Assembly (NCBI RefSeq): GCF_018968705.1
Contig: NZ_CP076668.1
Location: 5,702,501-5,766,500, forward strand
Reading direction: 5' to 3'
Length of the DNA: 64,000 bases
Source of the DNA: Pseudomonas lijiangensis
Lineage (GTDB): Bacteria; Pseudomonadota; Gammaproteobacteria; Pseudomonadales; Pseudomonadaceae
Numbering within the stretch: the stretch's first letter is position 1; each line of letters opens with the position of its first letter. Made by a program: the position numbers and the translations under genes. Of the stretch, positions 9,007-18,090 are shown one piece after another. The notes below the pieces were generated by a model. It searched no databases. It was given only the letters and a program-made list of their open reading frames with translations, and had not been told where the DNA came from.

Positions 9007-10964
9007 GACGACTTGGCGCCTGGCTGCTTGCCGGCGCATTGTCGCTGGTCGCATCCCATGCTCTTGCCAGCCTGACGCTTGAGCTGCAGACCGACGGCCT
9101 GACCCCAGCCCAACAACATGCGAGCCAGACACTCCTTGATGAAGCCATGCGCGCCCTGCCGCCCAGCTTCATCAAGGATCTGGACCGGCGTGTCGAAGTG
9201 CGCTGGTCGGGCGATATGCCTGAGAACGCCTATGGCCAGGCTGCCGGTCCCTACCAGCTTTATCTCAATACAAAACTGCTGGCGCCGTTGACCGACGGCT
9301 CGGCAGCCAACACCCAGACCGGACGCCCTCACGGCACGGTCCGGCGCGAAATGCTCGCCACGGTTCTGCACGAGCTGACCCACGTCTACGACCGCGCCCG
9401 CCTGTGGTCTTCAACGCAACGCGTCCTGATATTCCGCTGCTCACGCCAGCACAGTTCAGCAGGCAACATCGGCCTGCCTGACAGTTGCCGTGGCGAAACC
9501 GAGCGACGCTTCACCCTCAGCGATGACCCGCGCCTGCTGGACCTGGCAGGCTGGCCGCAATATGTCGGCCGACGCGGCGAGCGGGAGGAACACAACGGGC
9601 AGGTCGCACGCAGCCCGGACATCTACGAAACCACCAGCCCGCTGGAATTCGTGGCTGTGAACATGGAGTACTTCCTGCTCGATCCGGCCTACGCCTGCCG
9701 TCGTCCGGCCCTGTACGCCTACTACAAGGAACATTTCGGCTGGGCTCCGCCACAGAAAGACGAATGCCCGTCCTTCTTCCCGTACCTGAATGCGGGGAGC
9801 GATTTCGGACGCGAACCTCTGGGCAAGCTTGATCCGGAACGGGTCTATGAAGTCGACTACCTGCTGGCTGAAGCCAACCAGAACTGGGTAAGCCGCTGGG
9901 GCCACAGCATGTTGCGTCTGGTGATCTGCAAGCCGGGACGACCACGCGGGCCTGATTGCCGTCTGGATCTGGATCAGCATCTGGTCCTGTCTTACCGGGC
10001 ATTCGTGGGCGATGTGCAACTGTCCAGCTGGGACGGCCTGATGGGCGCCTACCCGTCGCGACTGTTTGTGCTGCCGCTGGCCCAGGTCATCGACGAATAC
10101 ACCAAGACCGAACTGCGCAGCCTCGCCTCCGTGCCGATCAAACTGTCCCGCCCGGAAATCGAAGGGCTGGTGCAGCATGCGGCCGAGATGCACTGGAGTT
10201 ACGACGGCAACTATTACTTCCTGTCCAACAACTGTGCTGTGGAAAACCTCAAGCTGCTACGCAGCGGCACCCATAATCCCAAGCTTGTCGGCCTGGACAG
10301 CATCCTGCCCAACGGCTTGCTGGAGGTGCTCAAAGGCCGTGGCCTTGCCGACACCAGCGTGCTGGACGATCCAAAGGAAGCGCTGCGCATGGGTTATCGC
10401 TTCGACTCCTATCGCGACCGCTATCAGGCGATGTTCGAGGTCTTGAAGAAGCATCTGCCCATCCCGCAGACCACGGTCGAAGACTGGCTGCTGCTGTCAG
10501 CCAAAGAACGCAGCCAGTGGTTCGATAAAGCCGATCTGCGCACCAGTGCCGCCATTCTGCTGTTGGAGCAGGCAAGCCTGCGCCGGCAATTGCTGCTGGC
10601 CCAGGACGAAGTGAAGCAACGCTATCTCGGAGCAAGGGAGCAGAAAGACGGCAGCGTCTCCCAGGCGTCAAAGACGCTGCAAGAGATTCTCGCCAGCAGC
10701 GGCTTTCTCAGCCGTCCGGCCGAACTGCTGGGCAGCAGTGGTTATGGCTTGCCACAGGCGGGCGAGTGGCAGCGGCTTGAAGCCGAGAGCAGCCAGCGCC
10801 AGAAGCAATTGAAGCGTCTGACCGGCGATCTCGACAAGGAAGTACGTGCCTTGCTTGAGCCGGAACGCGCCACTGAAATCGCGGCCAACGAAGCCAATCT
10901 CAAACAGATGGGTGAACACTTGCGCGAACTTCACAAAGCCGCAGGCGGCTTGCAGTTGCCTTGA
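9003..10964 (+). CDS. DUF4105 domain protein with HExxH motif, exported
   Basis: A 653-residue protein starting at GTG 9003 inside the previous gene's stop (GTGA overlap). Signal peptide about 1-22. HELTH at residues 123-127 is a zinc-metalloprotease-type HExxH. The DUF4105 domain lies around 285-430, with NQNWVSRWGHSMLRLVIC, LSYRAFVGDVQLSSWDGL and FLSNNCAVENLKLLRSG; its conserved His, Asn and Cys suggest a papain-like (NlpC-type) site, as proposed for Lnb-like DUF4105 proteins. The C-terminal ~150 residues are charged and helical, probably coiled coil. It is likely periplasmic. Function is not established; the combination suggests processing or modification of envelope proteins. Confidence 0.82.
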   Translation: MRRLGAWLLAGALSLVASHALASLTLELQTDGLTPAQQHASQTLLDEAMRALPPSFIKDLDRRVEVRWSGDMPENAYGQAAGPYQLYLNTKLLAPLTDGSAANTQTGRPHGTVRREMLATVLHELTHVYDRARLWSSTQRVLIFRCSRQHSSAGNIGLPDSCRGETERRFTLSDDPRLLDLAGWPQYVGRRGEREEHNGQVARSPDIYETTSPLEFVAVNMEYFLLDPAYACRRPALYAYYKEHFGWAPPQKDECPSFFPYLNAGSDFGREPLGKLDPERVYEVDYLLAEANQNWVSRWGHSMLRLVICKPGRPRGPDCRLDLDQHLVLSYRAFVGDVQLSSWDGLMGAYPSRLFVLPLAQVIDEYTKTELRSLASVPIKLSRPEIEGLVQHAAEMHWSYDGNYYFLSNNCAVENLKLLRSGTHNPKLVGLDSILPNGLLEVLKGRGLADTSVLDDPKEALRMGYRFDSYRDRYQAMFEVLKKHLPIPQTTVEDWLLLSAKERSQWFDKADLRTSAAILLLEQASLRRQLLLAQDEVKQRYLGAREQKDGSVSQASKTLQEILASSGFLSRPAELLGSSGYGLPQAGEWQRLEAESSQRQKQLKRLTGDLDKEVRALLEPERATEIAANEANLKQMGEHLRELHKAAGGLQLP

Positions 10965-10965
10965 A

Positions 10966-11349
10966 TCAGCTGGCCTTCTTTTTAGGTTTCGGTTTCAGGT
11001 ACTTGGTCAGGCCCTGAAACCACATCACCAGCGAGGTATTACCCTTGATCTGGATGTCCTTGTCCTGAATTCCCTTCATGAACGCCAGTTGCTTGTTGCT
11101 GGCCTGCATCGTGGCAAACCCGAAGGCCGCGTCGCGAAAGACAATGGCAAATGCAGGTTCGGCAACTACGCCACCGGCACTGCGAATGCGCTGGCCACTG
11201 ACGATGAAATGACGAGCGACCTTGCCATCGGCAGTCTGCAACTGAAAGGTCAGCTCCTTGTCGGCAAGCTGCTGCTGAAACGCAGGATTGGTACGGCTGG
11301 CCCGAGCCATCAGAAGGCCCAGCATCCAGAGCAGGAAACGAAACTTCAT
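10966..11349 (-). CDS. Small membrane-anchored or exported protein, possible SCP2-like fold
   Basis: Protein of 127 residues with an N-terminal hydrophobic segment (MKFRFLLWMLGLLMARAS), then a soluble domain with FQLQTADGKVARHFIVSGQR, FRDAAFGFATM and NTSLVMWFQGLTKYLKPKPK. The last part resembles the end of SCP2 sterol-carrier-like domains, but this is a weak impression. ATG 11349 is chosen because GAGG is correctly spaced for it; an ATG six bases earlier is too close. It converges on the DUF4105 gene with one base between stops. Confidence 0.65.
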   Translation of the reverse strand: MKFRFLLWMLGLLMARASRTNPAFQQQLADKELTFQLQTADGKVARHFIVSGQRIRSAGGVVAEPAFAIVFRDAAFGFATMQASNKQLAFMKGIQDKDIQIKGNTSLVMWFQGLTKYLKPKPKKKAS

Positions 11350-11513
11350 ACACATTGCCTCAGCAGAAAGTCAGCTCGGTCAGAGCGAATGGTGGGCAGT
11401 GTAGCGGGTTATAGCGGGCAATCGTGTAGGACAATCGTATTTTCGGCGAAGATCGGATCATTACTCCGGAAACGCCGCCCCGCGGGGAGAGCAGCGTTAC
11501 CGAGCAGATCAGA

Positions 11514-11957
11514 TCAGCGGATGCTGCTGATGCTGCCTTTGTTGCCCGTGACCTTCACATTCACCTTCTTGAAGATGAAGTAGTCCTGAACATTGACTTC
11601 ATAGCGCGGCGCGACGATCAGGTCGGCACCGGACGATTTGACAGCCTTGTAGGCAGCCGCAGCCTTGGTTGTCGAAACCGGATCAGGCAGAGGCAGGCTC
11701 AGACCGCCACCACCACTGGCGCCACCATAAACAACGCCATCGGCGTAGTGGTTATCGCCACCAAAGCTCAGGAAGTTGAACAGAATGTTGGTCGACGATT
11801 CGCCGCTGATAGCATCGCCCACTTTGACGTCAGCCTTGAGATCCGTTTTGACCACGCCTTCCAGCGGTGCAGTCGGCTGGCTCACGTTGTAACTCACACA
11901 GCCACTGGTGGTAGCGATCAGAGTTGCAAGCGCAGCAGTCATCCATAATTTTTTCAT
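11514..11957 (-). CDS. Putative lipoprotein (TRL-like)
   Basis: Product of 147 residues. The N-terminus is MKKLWMTAALATLIATTSGC, a lipoprotein signal with cysteine at residue 20. The mature part has a glycine-rich loop (VVYGGASGGGGLSLPLPDP), then KAAAAYKAVKSSGADLIVAP and FKKVNVKVTGNKGS. The SGADLIVAPRYEV element and overall layout resemble TRL-like lipoproteins. It probably sits in the outer membrane. It is monocistronic and AT-rich upstream; no specific function can be given. Confidence 0.75.
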   Translation of the reverse strand: MKKLWMTAALATLIATTSGCVSYNVSQPTAPLEGVVKTDLKADVKVGDAISGESSTNILFNFLSFGGDNHYADGVVYGGASGGGGLSLPLPDPVSTTKAAAAYKAVKSSGADLIVAPRYEVNVQDYFIFKKVNVKVTGNKGSISSIR

Positions 11958-12154
11958 TCTTGATTCCAAGGGTCATTTTTAATGAGGTGCAGCAGGGGCG
12001 GCACTTTAAGGAAATGAACCGTTGGAAAAAGTCAGGAGATTCCTACGCTAGAAGAGACAAATAACACCTTGAGGTAGGAAATTTCTAAAAACAATTCGAA
12101 AACAGTCAGGCCACTCAAAAACCTAATCAAACGACCATTTATGGCTGTATCAGA

Positions 12155-12191
12155 CAAAAAAACGGGCACCCCATCCAATGGGTATGCCCGT
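12155..12191 (-). terminator. Intrinsic terminator of hupA
   Basis: On the minus strand ACGGGCATACCC pairs with GGGGTGCCCGT and is followed by seven T (plus-strand A run 12156-12162). It begins about 40 bases after the hupA stop. Confidence 0.88.
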
Positions 12192-12231
12192 CCGGTGACT
12201 GCTCGCCTCCCGCCAAGGCGCGCAGTGGATG

Positions 12232-12507
12232 TTATGGATTGACGCTGTCTTTCAGAGCCTTGCCAGGCTTGAAGGCAACGGTGTTGCTGGCTTTGATTTT
12301 CACAGGTTCACCCGTTTGCGGGTTCTTGCCGGTGCGGGCACCGCGATGGCGTTGCAGGAAGGTACCGAAGCCCACCAGTGTCACGCTGTCCTTGCGGTGC
12401 AGTGCGCCGGTGATTTCTTCGAGAATGGCGTTGAGAACGCGGTTGGATTGCTCTTTGGTGAGATCCGCTTTTTCAGCAATAGCGGCTGCGATATCTGGTT
12501 TACGCAT
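12232..12507 (-). CDS. hupA: DNA-binding protein HU, alpha type
   Basis: Histone-like nucleoid protein of 91 residues that bends and compacts DNA. The N-terminal helical dimerisation part is MRKPDIAAAIAEKADLTKEQ; the beta-arm signature is VGFGTFLQRHRGARTGKNPQ, with the intercalating proline in GKNPQTGEPV, and it ends in FKPGKALKDSVNP. The true start is the ATG at 12505-12507; the open frame extends 46 codons upstream without a signal. An intrinsic terminator follows. Its position near rubB matches P. aeruginosa PA5348 and P. putida hupA. Confidence 0.95.
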   Translation of the reverse strand: MRKPDIAAAIAEKADLTKEQSNRVLNAILEEITGALHRKDSVTLVGFGTFLQRHRGARTGKNPQTGEPVKIKASNTVAFKPGKALKDSVNP

Positions 12508-12698
12508 GTATGAAGCCTCTTTACGGTTTTTTGTTTTTATGTCCCGTACTGCCTTATGCAAAGCAGCGACAAGGTGCCGCAACGGCTCTACGTAGCGGCA
12601 GACGTAACCGAGGATGGCATGCCGACGAGGCACGCGCCAGTACATGCGTAACGTTTATAGGACGAAAAAAGCGACCTATCCGACAAAACGCCCCATAT

Positions 12699-13847
12699 TC
12701 AGGGCAATAACGCAGGTAACGTCTTGTTCAGGGCCAGTTTTTCCGACACCGCGGCTCCCGTCAGGGCGTAACCCAGCAATCGGCCTTCGGCGTCATGGCA
12801 GAGGGCTTTTATCTCTGCACCCTGGCCTTCGACACTCCAGGTTCCTTCGGTACCACGAGGAGGTGGCGAAACCACCAGAGGGCAAACCGGCGTCTTTACA
12901 GTGATTGGCATCGGGCCATATTTCACGGCAGTCGGCGTACCCGCGAGAGTCTGCGCCAAGGCACGGGCGCAGCTCATCAACGGCATGACGTACAACAGGT
13001 TCAGACCATCGACTTCAGCACAGTCACCCAGGGCATGGATATTGGCGTGGGAGGTCTGCAGGAGCCGATCAACCACGACGCCGCGCCCGGTCAGCAAACC
13101 TGCTGCGGCAGCCAGATCGACTCGTGGACGCAGGCCGATGGCCGAGACGACCAGATCGCAGGCAATCACTTGCCCATCGGAGAGATGCGCTTCAAGTGTC
13201 TGTTCATTGCGCTGAAGACGGGTAAGAACCGGCCCCAGATGGAAGCGAGCGCCAATGCCTTCGAGTCCCGCCTGCACGGCAGCCGCAGCAGCGGGAGGCA
13301 ACAGGGTCGGCATGACCTGCTCGCAAGGCGCGACCAGATCGACTTCATAGCCGCCAATAATCAGATCGTTGGCAAACTCACAACCAATCAGGCCGGCACC
13401 CAGAATCAGGACCCGTTTTTTGCCTGCGGCTGCAGCGCGAAAACGGGCGTAATCCTCAAGGTCGTTGATCGGGAAAATAACGTCCTGTGCATCCCCTTCC
13501 ACAGGCACCCGAATGGTTTCCGCTCCCAAGGCCAGCACCAGATCGCGGTAATACACCGCCTCTTCACCGATCCACAGCCGCTTGTGGCCTGGATCGATAC
13601 CGCTGATGCGGGTATGAGTGCGCACCTCTGCCTTGAGCTGATCTGCCATGGCTCCGGGTTGCGCCATGCTCAGCTCGTCGGCTTGCTTGTTCTTGCCAAA
13701 GCCGGTGGACAGCATGGGCTTGGAGTAGGAGCGGCCATCATCGGCCGTAATGAGCAACAACGGCGTTTCGCCGTCCAGTTTGCGAAACTCGCGGGCGAGG
13801 TTATAACCCGCAAGGCCGGTGCCGATGATGACGACAGGTGCGCTCAT
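12699..13847 (-). CDS. rubB: Rubredoxin-NAD(+) reductase
   Basis: FAD flavoprotein of 382 residues that passes electrons from NADH to rubredoxin, supporting alkane hydroxylation or oxidative-stress defence. It shows the FAD-binding [19 protein letters not shown] loop at the N-terminus, the NAD-binding [13 protein letters not shown] loop near residue 150, and the [13 protein letters not shown] signature near 275. Start ATG 13847 gives the standard [14 protein letters not shown] beginning; the frame is open five codons further. It is downstream of rubA with a REP pair (13892-13980) between them. Confidence 0.93.
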   Translation of the reverse strand: MSAPVVIIGTGLAGYNLAREFRKLDGETPLLLITADDGRSYSKPMLSTGFGKNKQADELSMAQPGAMADQLKAEVRTHTRISGIDPGHKRLWIGEEAVYYRDLVLALGAETIRVPVEGDAQDVIFPINDLEDYARFRAAAAGKKRVLILGAGLIGCEFANDLIIGGYEVDLVAPCEQVMPTLLPPAAAAAVQAGLEGIGARFHLGPVLTRLQRNEQTLEAHLSDGQVIACDLVVSAIGLRPRVDLAAAAGLLTGRGVVVDRLLQTSHANIHALGDCAEVDGLNLLYVMPLMSCARALAQTLAGTPTAVKYGPMPITVKTPVCPLVVSPPPRGTEGTWSVEGQGAEIKALCHDAEGRLLGYALTGAAVSEKLALNKTLPALLP

Positions 13848-13891
13848 TACTTCTCTCATCAAAAATCCAACGTCATGGTCAGACGCATTAC

Positions 13892-13980
13892 TGTAGGACC
13901 GGATTTATCCGGGAAGGGCCTTTACGCTCACTGCATCTTCATCGTCAGTCACAGCGTTCCCGGATAAGTCCGGTCCTACA
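13892..13980. repeat. REP-type inverted pair between rubA and rubB
   Basis: TGTAGGACCGGATTTATCCG (from 13892, ending GGAA) is inverted at 13957-13980 (TTCCCGGATAAGTCCGGTCC, ending TACA). Same family as 7755-7844. Its place inside the rubA-rubB transcript could affect mRNA stability. Confidence 0.88.
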
Positions 13981-13984
13981 CAAA

Positions 13985-14152
13985 TCAGCCGATTTCAATC
14001 ATTTCAAAGTCGATCTTGCCGACGCCGCAATCCGGGCAAAGCCAGTCTTCGGGTACATCTTCCCAGCGAGTGCCGGGCGCAATACCGTCATCGGGCCAGC
14101 CATCGGCTTCGTTGTAGACAAGGCCGCAGACAATGCATTGCCACTTTTTCAT
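13985..14152 (-). CDS. rubA: Rubredoxin
   Basis: Iron protein of 55 residues that carries single electrons, reduced by the reductase encoded next to it. The four iron-binding cysteines are in [18 protein letters not shown] (C-x2-C) and [14 protein letters not shown] (C-x2-C), the canonical rubredoxin spacing. The length is typical of AlkG1/AlkG2-type rubredoxins. Start ATG 14150-14152. P. aeruginosa carries two tandem rubredoxins here; only one is present in this window. Confidence 0.96.
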   Translation of the reverse strand: MKKWQCIVCGLVYNEADGWPDDGIAPGTRWEDVPEDWLCPDCGVGKIDFEMIEIG

Positions 14153-14364
14153 GGTTCGGGTCCCTCGATGATCAGGCTAAATACTGGCGCAGCGGTCGAT
14201 TGCCACCGGTCCGGGTGCAGGAGTCAAATCCCCGCGAGGTTTGTACTGTCCACGGCAAGCATATGCAAGCCTGTTTGTGATACCGGGTACTCTGCCCATC
14301 GTCGGTCAACCCCGGCAATCATGCTAAGCTCGCACTCCTTGATGGCTGCCGATAATCGCTTACC

Positions 14365-14925
14365 GTGTCCCAGCAAAACCCCGCACTGCCTGCCCCCGTC
14401 TGGCTTGAACACGAGCAAATGGCCGATGTGCCAGGCCCCTTGATTCTCGACTGGCTGTTCAACCAGGACTCCCTGACCCGACGCCTGACGCGCCTGTCGT
14501 CAGACGGTTTCAGCGTCACGCTGCTGTTTGAAGGCTGGCAGCCGCTGCGCCCTGACGAATGCACCGCGCTTGAGCTACCCGACGCCAGCCTGGGCTGGGT
14601 GCGTGAAGTGTATTTACGTGGTAACGGCGAGAAGTGGGTATTCGCCCGCAGCGTTGCAGCACGCAGCGCTTTGCTCGAAGGCGGCTTGAACATGGATGAA
14701 TTGGGAACACGCTCGCTGGGCGAGTTGCTGTTCAGCGACAAGGCCTTCGAGCGCGGACCGCTGCAGGTCTGTCGCTACCCAGAGGCCTGGCTGCCCGAAG
14801 CGGATGCCGCCTGCGATCTGTGGGCACGCCGCTCGTGCTTCAGCCGTGGCCCGCTGAGCGTGCTGGTCGCCGAGATTTTCCTGCCAAATTTCTGGAACGT
14901 GCTCATGAGCGAGGAACACTCCTGA
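14365..14925 (+). CDS. ubiC: Chorismate pyruvate-lyase
   Basis: Converts chorismate to 4-hydroxybenzoate and pyruvate, the first committed step of ubiquinone synthesis. 186 residues, near the family length. Visible features are [20 protein letters not shown], the [20 protein letters not shown] core with its conserved Arg, and the C-terminal [20 protein letters not shown] with the conserved Glu. The GTG at 14365 is the most upstream reasonable start and fits E. coli UbiC; there is no clear Shine-Dalgarno. It is divergent from rubA. Its stop overlaps the ubiA start (TGATG). Confidence 0.93.
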   Translation: MSQQNPALPAPVWLEHEQMADVPGPLILDWLFNQDSLTRRLTRLSSDGFSVTLLFEGWQPLRPDECTALELPDASLGWVREVYLRGNGEKWVFARSVAARSALLEGGLNMDELGTRSLGELLFSDKAFERGPLQVCRYPEAWLPEADAACDLWARRSCFSRGPLSVLVAEIFLPNFWNVLMSEEHS

Positions 14926-15815
14926 TGTACCTGTCGCTGCTCAAATCCCTCAATCGCCTGAACCCTCGCGCCTGGGACTTCATCCAGTTGACCCGCATCG
15001 ACAAGCCGATTGGTGTCTACCTGCTGCTGTGGCCAACGCTCTGGGCCTTGTGGATTGCCGGTAAAGGCTCGCCCTCGCTGGGCAATGTGCTGATTTTCGT
15101 GACCGGCGTGTTCCTGATGCGTGCCGCCGGCTGCGTCATCAACGACTTCGCGGATCGCAAGGTGGATGGCCATGTAAAACGCACCGAGCAGCGTCCGCTG
15201 GTCAGTGGCAAGGTCAGTTCGCGAGAGGCACTGGCACTGTTCGCCATTCTGGTGACATTGAGCTTTCTGCTGGTGCTGTTGACCAATTCGACGACTGTCT
15301 GGCTGTCGTTCGGCGGTCTGGCGCTGGCCGCCTGTTATCCGTTCATGAAGCGTTATACCTATTACCCGCAAGTGGTCCTGGGTGCCGCGTTCTCGTGGGG
15401 AATGCCCATGGCCTTCACGGCAGAAACAGGCGCATTGCCTGCCGCCGCCTGGCTGCTTTACATCGCCAACCTGCTGTGGACTGTGGCTTATGACACTTAC
15501 TACGCCATGGTTGATCGCGACGACGATCTGAAAATCGGCGTGAAATCCACTGCCGTGCTGTTCGGGGATGCCGACCGCATCATCATCCTGACGCTCCAGG
15601 GGCTGGCACTGGGCTGCCTGATCCTGGCCGGCGTGCGTTTCGAACTCGGCGCCTTTTTCTACACGGGTCTGCTGGTGGCCGCCGGCTGTTTTGCCTGGGA
15701 ATACCGGACCACCCGCTTCAAGGACCGGGACGCCTGTTTCAAGGCTTTCCTGCATAACCACTGGGCAGGCCTGGTCATTTTCCTGGGTATTGTGGCGGAC
15801 TACGCACTGCGCTGA
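14925..15815 (+). CDS. ubiA: 4-hydroxybenzoate octaprenyltransferase
   Basis: Inner-membrane prenyltransferase of 296 residues that attaches the polyprenyl tail to 4-hydroxybenzoate, the product of UbiC. The first Asp-rich motif is in [19 protein letters not shown] and the second in [20 protein letters not shown]. About eight transmembrane helices are visible. ATG 14925 overlaps the ubiC stop by one base, giving a coupled ubiC-ubiA unit; the open frame extends further upstream inside ubiC. Confidence 0.96.
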   Translation: MYLSLLKSLNRLNPRAWDFIQLTRIDKPIGVYLLLWPTLWALWIAGKGSPSLGNVLIFVTGVFLMRAAGCVINDFADRKVDGHVKRTEQRPLVSGKVSSREALALFAILVTLSFLLVLLTNSTTVWLSFGGLALAACYPFMKRYTYYPQVVLGAAFSWGMPMAFTAETGALPAAAWLLYIANLLWTVAYDTYYAMVDRDDDLKIGVKSTAVLFGDADRIIILTLQGLALGCLILAGVRFELGAFFYTGLLVAAGCFAWEYRTTRFKDRDACFKAFLHNHWAGLVIFLGIVADYALR

Positions 15816-15845
15816 TTTCAGGCCCCATGCTAGCCTCATCCGAAG

Positions 15846-15863
15846 ATGTCACACGACTGCAAT
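15846..15863 (+). promoter_or_regulatory. Candidate Pho box upstream of phoB
   Basis: ATGTCACACGACTGCAAT matches the PhoB half-site pattern CTGTCAT-N4-CTGTCAT at six of seven and five of seven positions (the last base of CTGTCAY counted as C or T). It lies 53 bp before the phoB start, consistent with autoregulation. Confidence 0.6.
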
Positions 15864-15915
15864 AATTCCGTTATCTAATGCGCCCCAAGACAGTTAAATG
15901 ACAAGAGGTTCGAGC

Positions 15916-16605
15916 ATGGCTGGCAGGAGCATCCTGATCGTTGACGACGAAGCCCCCATTCGTGAAATGATCGCAGTCGCACTGGAAATGGCTGGCTATG
16001 ACTGCATTGAGGCGGAAAACTCCCAGCAGGCCCACGCGATTATCGTTGACCGCAAGCCGGACCTCATCCTGCTCGACTGGATGCTGCCCGGCACATCCGG
16101 TATCGAACTGGCCCGTCGCCTCAAGCGCGACGAGCTGACCGGTGACATCCCGATCATCATGCTGACGGCCAAAGGCGAAGAGGACAACAAGATCCAGGGC
16201 CTGGAAGTCGGTGCCGACGATTACATCACCAAGCCGTTCTCGCCACGGGAACTGGTTGCCCGCCTCAAAGCCGTATTGCGCCGGGCGGGCCCGAGCGACG
16301 GCGAAGCGCCCATAGAAGTCGGCGGCCTGCTGCTCGACCCGGTCAGCCATCGCGTGACCATCGATGGCAAGCCCGCGGAAATGGGCCCTACCGAATACCG
16401 CCTGCTGCAATTCTTCATGACCCATCAGGAACGCGCCTACACTCGAGGCCAATTGCTGGACCAGGTCTGGGGGGGCAACGTCTATGTCGAAGAGCGCACC
16501 GTGGACGTCCATATCCGGCGCCTGCGCAAAGCTCTGGGCGATGCCTACGAGAATCTGGTACAAACCGTGCGCGGCACCGGCTATCGCTTTTCCACAAAAA
16601 GCTGA
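15916..16605 (+). CDS. phoB: Phosphate regulon response regulator PhoB
   Basis: OmpR-family regulator of 229 residues that activates phosphate-starvation genes by binding Pho boxes. Receiver domain: acidic pair DDE at residues 10-12, phosphoacceptor D54 in LLDWMLPG, conserved Lys in ITKPF. The C-terminal winged helix ends with the [14 protein letters not shown] recognition helix and RGTGYRFS wing. ATG 15916 is chosen because AGAGG lies 7 bases upstream; the frame is open to 15898. phoR follows 63 bp later. Confidence 0.97.
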   Translation: MAGRSILIVDDEAPIREMIAVALEMAGYDCIEAENSQQAHAIIVDRKPDLILLDWMLPGTSGIELARRLKRDELTGDIPIIMLTAKGEEDNKIQGLEVGADDYITKPFSPRELVARLKAVLRRAGPSDGEAPIEVGGLLLDPVSHRVTIDGKPAEMGPTEYRLLQFFMTHQERAYTRGQLLDQVWGGNVYVEERTVDVHIRRLRKALGDAYENLVQTVRGTGYRFSTKS

Positions 16606-16668
16606 GAGCCGTTTGCATAGAGACACAAGGCAGCAGCCAATGTGTACCCGTCAAGGATGTACCTTTAA

Positions 16669-17991
16669 TTGAATCGAAACTGGCACGGCACGCTGATACG
16701 CCACATGTTGCTGCTGGTCACCGCCTGCATGGTGGTCGGCCTGATCAGTGGCGAGTATGGCTGGAGCCTGGCTATCGGGCTGGGGCTTTACCTGGCCTGG
16801 ACCCTCAAGCAACTGCTGCGCCTGCATGAATGGCTGAGCAACCACAGCACCGACGAGCCGCCACCTGATGGTTACGGCCTGTGGGGCGAGGTCTTTGACA
16901 GCATCTATCACCTGCAGCGCAGGGATCAGCGCGTACGGGGTCGCCTCCAGGCAGTCATCGACCGTGTCCAGGAGTCCACCGCCGCCTTGCGTGATGCGGT
17001 CATCATGCTCGACAGCGAAGGCAACCTGGAATGGTGGAACCGCGCCGCCGAAACGCTGCTGGGGCTCAAGACGCCTCAGGACAGCGGCCAGCCGGTCACC
17101 AACCTGGTGCGCCATCCACGCTTCAAGGAATACTTCGCTCAGGGCAACTACAGCGAACCGCTGGAAATCCCCTCGCCGACCAAGGATCACCTGCGCATCC
17201 AGCTGTTGATTACCCGCTACGGCAACAACGAGCACCTGATGCTGGTGCGCGATGTCACACGGATTCATCAGCTGGAACAGATGCGCAAGGATTTCGTCGC
17301 CAACGTTTCCCATGAGCTGCGGACACCGCTGACAGTAATCTTCGGCTATCTGGAAACGCTGCTCGACAACGTCGAAGAGGTCAATCCGCGCTGGGTTCGC
17401 GCGCTGCAACAGATGCACCAGCAAGGCGGGCGCATGCAGACGCTGCTCAACGATTTGCTGCTGCTGGCCAAGCTGGAAGCCACCGACTACCCCTCGGACA
17501 ACCATCCGGTGGCCGTAGTGACGCTGCTCAAGACCATCAAGGCCGATGCTCAGGCCTTGTCAGCCAGCAAGAATCACCAGATCACCCTCGACGCGGAAAG
17601 CGACATGCAGCTCAAGGGCAGCGAAACCGAGCTGCGCAGCGCGTTTTCCAACCTGATCTTCAATGCCGTGAAATACACGCCGGCCGAAGGCAATATCCGT
17701 ATTCGCTGGTGGACCGACGACCGCGGTGCGCACCTGAGTGTGCATGACTCGGGTATCGGCATCGAAACCAAGCATCTGCCGCGTCTGACCGAGCGTTTCT
17801 ATCGCGTCGACACCAGCCGCGCCTCCAATACCGGCGGTACCGGCCTGGGCCTGGCCATCGTGAAGCATGTGCTGCTGCGCCATCGCGGCACACTTGAAAT
17901 CAACAGCGTAATGGGCAAAGGCAGCGTATTTACCTGCCATTTCGCCGCCATTCAGTTGGCAAAACCCGGAGATGTGGATCCAGACTACTAG
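16669..17991 (+). CDS. phoR: Phosphate regulon sensor kinase PhoR
   Basis: Inner-membrane histidine kinase of 440 residues that phosphorylates PhoB when phosphate is scarce and is held inactive by the Pst-PhoU complex. Two transmembrane helices near residues 10-45, a PAS domain about 95-190, HisKA with H215 in FVANVSHELRTPL, and an ATPase domain with N-box NLIFNAVKYTP, G1 HDSGIGIE and G2 GGTGLGLAIVKHV. The start appears to be TTG 16669 (leading to NWHGTLIRHM), with AAGGA about 11 bases upstream. An ATG-TAC-CTT-TAA mini-frame immediately precedes it; the first in-frame ATG, at 16705, would remove part of the first helix. Confidence 0.95.
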   Translation: MNRNWHGTLIRHMLLLVTACMVVGLISGEYGWSLAIGLGLYLAWTLKQLLRLHEWLSNHSTDEPPPDGYGLWGEVFDSIYHLQRRDQRVRGRLQAVIDRVQESTAALRDAVIMLDSEGNLEWWNRAAETLLGLKTPQDSGQPVTNLVRHPRFKEYFAQGNYSEPLEIPSPTKDHLRIQLLITRYGNNEHLMLVRDVTRIHQLEQMRKDFVANVSHELRTPLTVIFGYLETLLDNVEEVNPRWVRALQQMHQQGGRMQTLLNDLLLLAKLEATDYPSDNHPVAVVTLLKTIKADAQALSASKNHQITLDAESDMQLKGSETELRSAFSNLIFNAVKYTPAEGNIRIRWWTDDRGAHLSVHDSGIGIETKHLPRLTERFYRVDTSRASNTGGTGLGLAIVKHVLLRHRGTLEINSVMGKGSVFTCHFAAIQLAKPGDVDPDY

Positions 17992-18090
17992 GCAAGCTTG
18001 CTGCGAGCCGCTACATTGCCCCGTTCATGGCGCCATTTCCTGTGCTGCACGCCCTTACCTTGAATAAAACGGATTCCGCAAAACCCCACC

